A DNA stretch of 64,000 nucleotides. Source: Hymenobacter nitidus. Lineage in GTDB: Bacteria; Bacteroidota; Bacteroidia; Cytophagales; Hymenobacteraceae. The stretch lies in the NCBI RefSeq assembly GCF_020447315.1, contig NZ_JAJADQ010000001.1, positions 124,001-188,000 of the forward strand, in the 5' to 3' direction. Made by a program: the position numbers and the translations under genes. This document shows, in pieces, positions 62,286 through 64,000 of the stretch (the stretch's first letter is position 1; the number at the start of each line of letters is the position of its first letter). A model generated the notes under the pieces. It did no database searches and was not told where the DNA came from. It was given only the letters and a program-made list of their open reading frames with translations.

Positions 62286-63365
62286 GTGAACCTCTCGTCC
62301 CGCACCATTGCTAGTCTGATTGCGCTGCTTGTGGCCGGCGTGCTGGGCACCTTTGCCTGGGTAGCGCCTACCCTGCCCTTCCGCCAGGCTTTTCTGGCGA
62401 CGGGCATCACCGTGGCGGCCTGCTTTCTGCTGGTATACCTCTCGTTTGAGGCCCTGATTTTCCGGGAAATCAACAATATCTACGCTGGCCTCGAGAACAT
62501 CAAGCGCAAGGAGTTCCGGAAGCTGTCGAACAAGTTTCTGTTTCGGCCCGAGCCGCTGAAGCGCATGCGCGACGAAATCCTGGAAATGGCTGAGCGCAAG
62601 CAGCGGGAAATTGACGAATTGAAGCGGCTGCAGGTACTGCGCCGCGAGTTTCTGGCCGATGTGTCGCATGAGCTAAAAACCCCAATTTTTGCGGCCCAGG
62701 GCTTTCTGCACACCGTGCTCGATGGTGATATGGACGACGATTTCCTGCGGCAGAAGTTCCTGAACAAAGCCGCCACCAGCCTCGATACGCTCGATGCCCT
62801 GGTGCAGGACTTAGTCACGATTTCGCAGCTGGAAAAGGGCGTTGTGCGCATGCGCAAGCACAGCTTTGACCTGGCGGCACTGGTGCGGGAGATATTCGAG
62901 CAACTAGAGCTGAAAGCGGTGCAGCGCCACGTGGCGCTGGAGCTTTTCCCGCCGGCTCTGACGACAACTCCCCTGCTGGTGCTGGCCGACCGCAACCGCA
63001 TCCGGCAGGTGCTGGTCAACCTGATCGACAATGCCATTAAATACGGCAAGGAAAACGGGCATGTCACCGTCAGTTTGGTAGAGGCTGGCAAAGCGGTGCG
63101 GGTAGCCGTGCGCGACGATGGGGAAGGCATTGCCAAGCAGCACCAGAACCGCATTTTCGAGCGATTCTACCGCATCGATAAAAGCCGCTCCCGCGACTCA
63201 GGGGGTTCGGGCCTGGGCCTGGCCATCAGCAAGCACATTGTGGAGGCGCACAAGTCCGTGATTCGGGTGCATAGCGAGGTGGGCGTAGGTACTACCCTGG
63301 AGTTCAAGCTCGCCAAGCCCCGCAGCCCCAAAGCCGCCGTGGAAGTTAGTGCGCCCGAAGCCTGA
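62286..63365 (+). CDS. Sensor histidine kinase, PhoR-like
   Basis: 359 residues from the GTG at 62286. Two membrane helices at about 8-26 and 37-55 leave almost no periplasmic sensor loop. A coiled region leads to the H box (phosphorylated His128 in VSHELKTPIF), N box NLIDNAIKYG, G1 DDGEGIAKQH, F box and G2 GGSGLGLAISKHIV. It phosphorylates the upstream regulator. GTG at 62241 is rejected because it lies inside the terminator stem. Confidence 0.92.
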   Translation: MNLSSRTIASLIALLVAGVLGTFAWVAPTLPFRQAFLATGITVAACFLLVYLSFEALIFREINNIYAGLENIKRKEFRKLSNKFLFRPEPLKRMRDEILEMAERKQREIDELKRLQVLRREFLADVSHELKTPIFAAQGFLHTVLDGDMDDDFLRQKFLNKAATSLDTLDALVQDLVTISQLEKGVVRMRKHSFDLAALVREIFEQLELKAVQRHVALELFPPALTTTPLLVLADRNRIRQVLVNLIDNAIKYGKENGHVTVSLVEAGKAVRVAVRDDGEGIAKQHQNRIFERFYRIDKSRSRDSGGSGLGLAISKHIVEAHKSVIRVHSEVGVGTTLEFKLAKPRSPKAAVEVSAPEA

Positions 63366-63384
63366 GCTTCCCAAGTCTTCGGCG

Positions 63385-63392
63385 TACCTTTG
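63385..63392 (+). promoter_or_regulatory. Candidate -7 box close to a start codon
   Basis: TACCTTTG matches TAnnTTTG and ends ten bases before the ATG at 63402, which would make the message nearly leaderless. Confidence 0.45.
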
Positions 63393-63401
63393 CGGCCCGC
63401 T

Positions 63402-64000
63402 ATGAAGAAGAATATCGATTTTAAGGACCTGATTCTGTTCGAGGACGACGATTTCGTGGTCATCAACAAGCCGCCGTTTCTGGCCACGCTCGACGAGCGG
63501 GTGGGTGGCGCGCCCAACATCCTGCGCATGGCCCGCGAGTACAGCGACGATATGCAGGCCTGCCACCGCCTCGACAAGGAAACCTCGGGGGCGCTAGCCC
63601 TGGCCAAGAACCCGGAGGCCTACCGCCACTTATCGATGCAGTTTGAGAACCGCGAGGTGAAAAAGCTTTACCACGCCGTGGCCTGGGGCGTGCACCAGTT
63701 CGACAACAAACTCGTCGACCGCAGCATCGAAACCACGACCAAAGGCAAGGCGCGGCTGGCTTACAAGGGCAAGCCCGCCGAAACTTACTTCACTACGCTC
63801 GAGCCCTTCGCCCGCCACACGCTGGTACAGTGCGTGCCCATCACCGGCCGTATGCACCAGATCCGGCTGCACCTGATGTATCTGCAGGCGCCCATCGTGG
63901 GCGACGTAGTGTACGGCGGGGAAGACTTCTACCTCTCGACGTTGAAGAAGAAGTTCAACATGAAGGACGGCGAGGAAGAGCAGCCCTTTATTAAGCGCTT
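63402..64000 (+). CDS. RluA-family pseudouridine synthase (3' truncated)
   Basis: At least 199 residues, open to the window end. VVINKPPFLATLDE near residue 19, catalytic Asp58 in HRLDKETSG, KLYHAVAWG and GRMHQIRLHLMYL identify an RluA-type synthase that isomerises uridine in 23S rRNA or tRNA. Position of the modified base is unknown. It begins 36 bases after the kinase gene with a -7 box immediately before the ATG. Confidence 0.93.
   Translation, partial: MKKNIDFKDLILFEDDDFVVINKPPFLATLDERVGGAPNILRMAREYSDDMQACHRLDKETSGALALAKNPEAYRHLSMQFENREVKKLYHAVAWGVHQFDNKLVDRSIETTTKGKARLAYKGKPAETYFTTLEPFARHTLVQCVPITGRMHQIRLHLMYLQAPIVGDVVYGGEDFYLSTLKKKFNMKDGEEEQPFIKR

Overview
The window looks like chromosomal DNA of an aerobic, GC-rich member of the Bacteroidota, most probably Hymenobacter or a close relative in the Cytophagales. 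Several observations support this: SecD and SecF fused in one polypeptide, type B ribosomal protein L31, a Bacteroidota-type GlmU-like protein, BatD, lone MoxR, DUF5777 and DUF3108 proteins, a TonB receptor with a carboxypeptidase-regulatory-like N-terminal domain, few Shine-Dalgarno sites, and -7 boxes of the form TAnnTTTG, often TACCTTTG or TAGCTTTG. No rRNA, tRNA, phage, IS element or CRISPR array was seen. Genes lie on both strands with strong hairpin terminators between them.

Layout. 1-1930: the end of one ABC peptide/nickel-type permease gene and a complete second one. 2428-8980: mostly minus-strand housekeeping genes (sugar-nucleotide reductase, secreted cyclophilin, hemC, holB, GlmU-like, rpmE2). 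9176-14779: plus-strand genes (secreted small protein, rdgB, udk, secDF). 14927-19042: an apparent five-gene operon with an ECF sigma factor, a probable membrane-anchored protein ending in an outer-membrane-type barrel, a haem c lipoprotein, YceI and DUF5777. 19187-22692: minus-strand nfu, aroC and batD. 22955-26631: two tandem pairs of ferritin-like proteins, all with twin-arginine N-termini. 26865-36069: small conserved protein, queG, ruvB, several proteins of unknown function, glutaryl-CoA dehydrogenase and an APC permease. 36332-39064: a TonB-dependent receptor behind a TPP riboswitch. 39233-45180: GNAT, aldose epimerase, nadR-like kinase, pnuC, rhodanese and hrpB. 45648-50185: guaB and a three-gene partner-switching module (SpoIIE-type phosphatase, STAS protein, HATPase kinase). 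50356-55949: two parvulin-type periplasmic isomerases, MoxR and an associated small protein. 56026-64000: SDR, GNAT, barrel protein, recA, DUF3108, a PhoB/PhoR-like two-component pair and a truncated RluA-family synthase.

Common themes are envelope biogenesis (secDF, surA, PPIases, OmpA-like domain, barrels), vitamin and cofactor supply (TPP-controlled receptor, pnuC-nadR, hemC, queG, nfu) and signalling across the envelope. Intergenic DNA carries unusual repeats: inverted arms of heptad-like AT/GT tracts whose sequence differs at each locus, and REP-like palindromes combined with terminators. The most interesting objects are the trans-envelope sigma/barrel operon, the OmpA-like insertion in the PPIase, the duplicated Tat ferritin pairs, the riboswitch-controlled receptor and the heptad inverted repeats.
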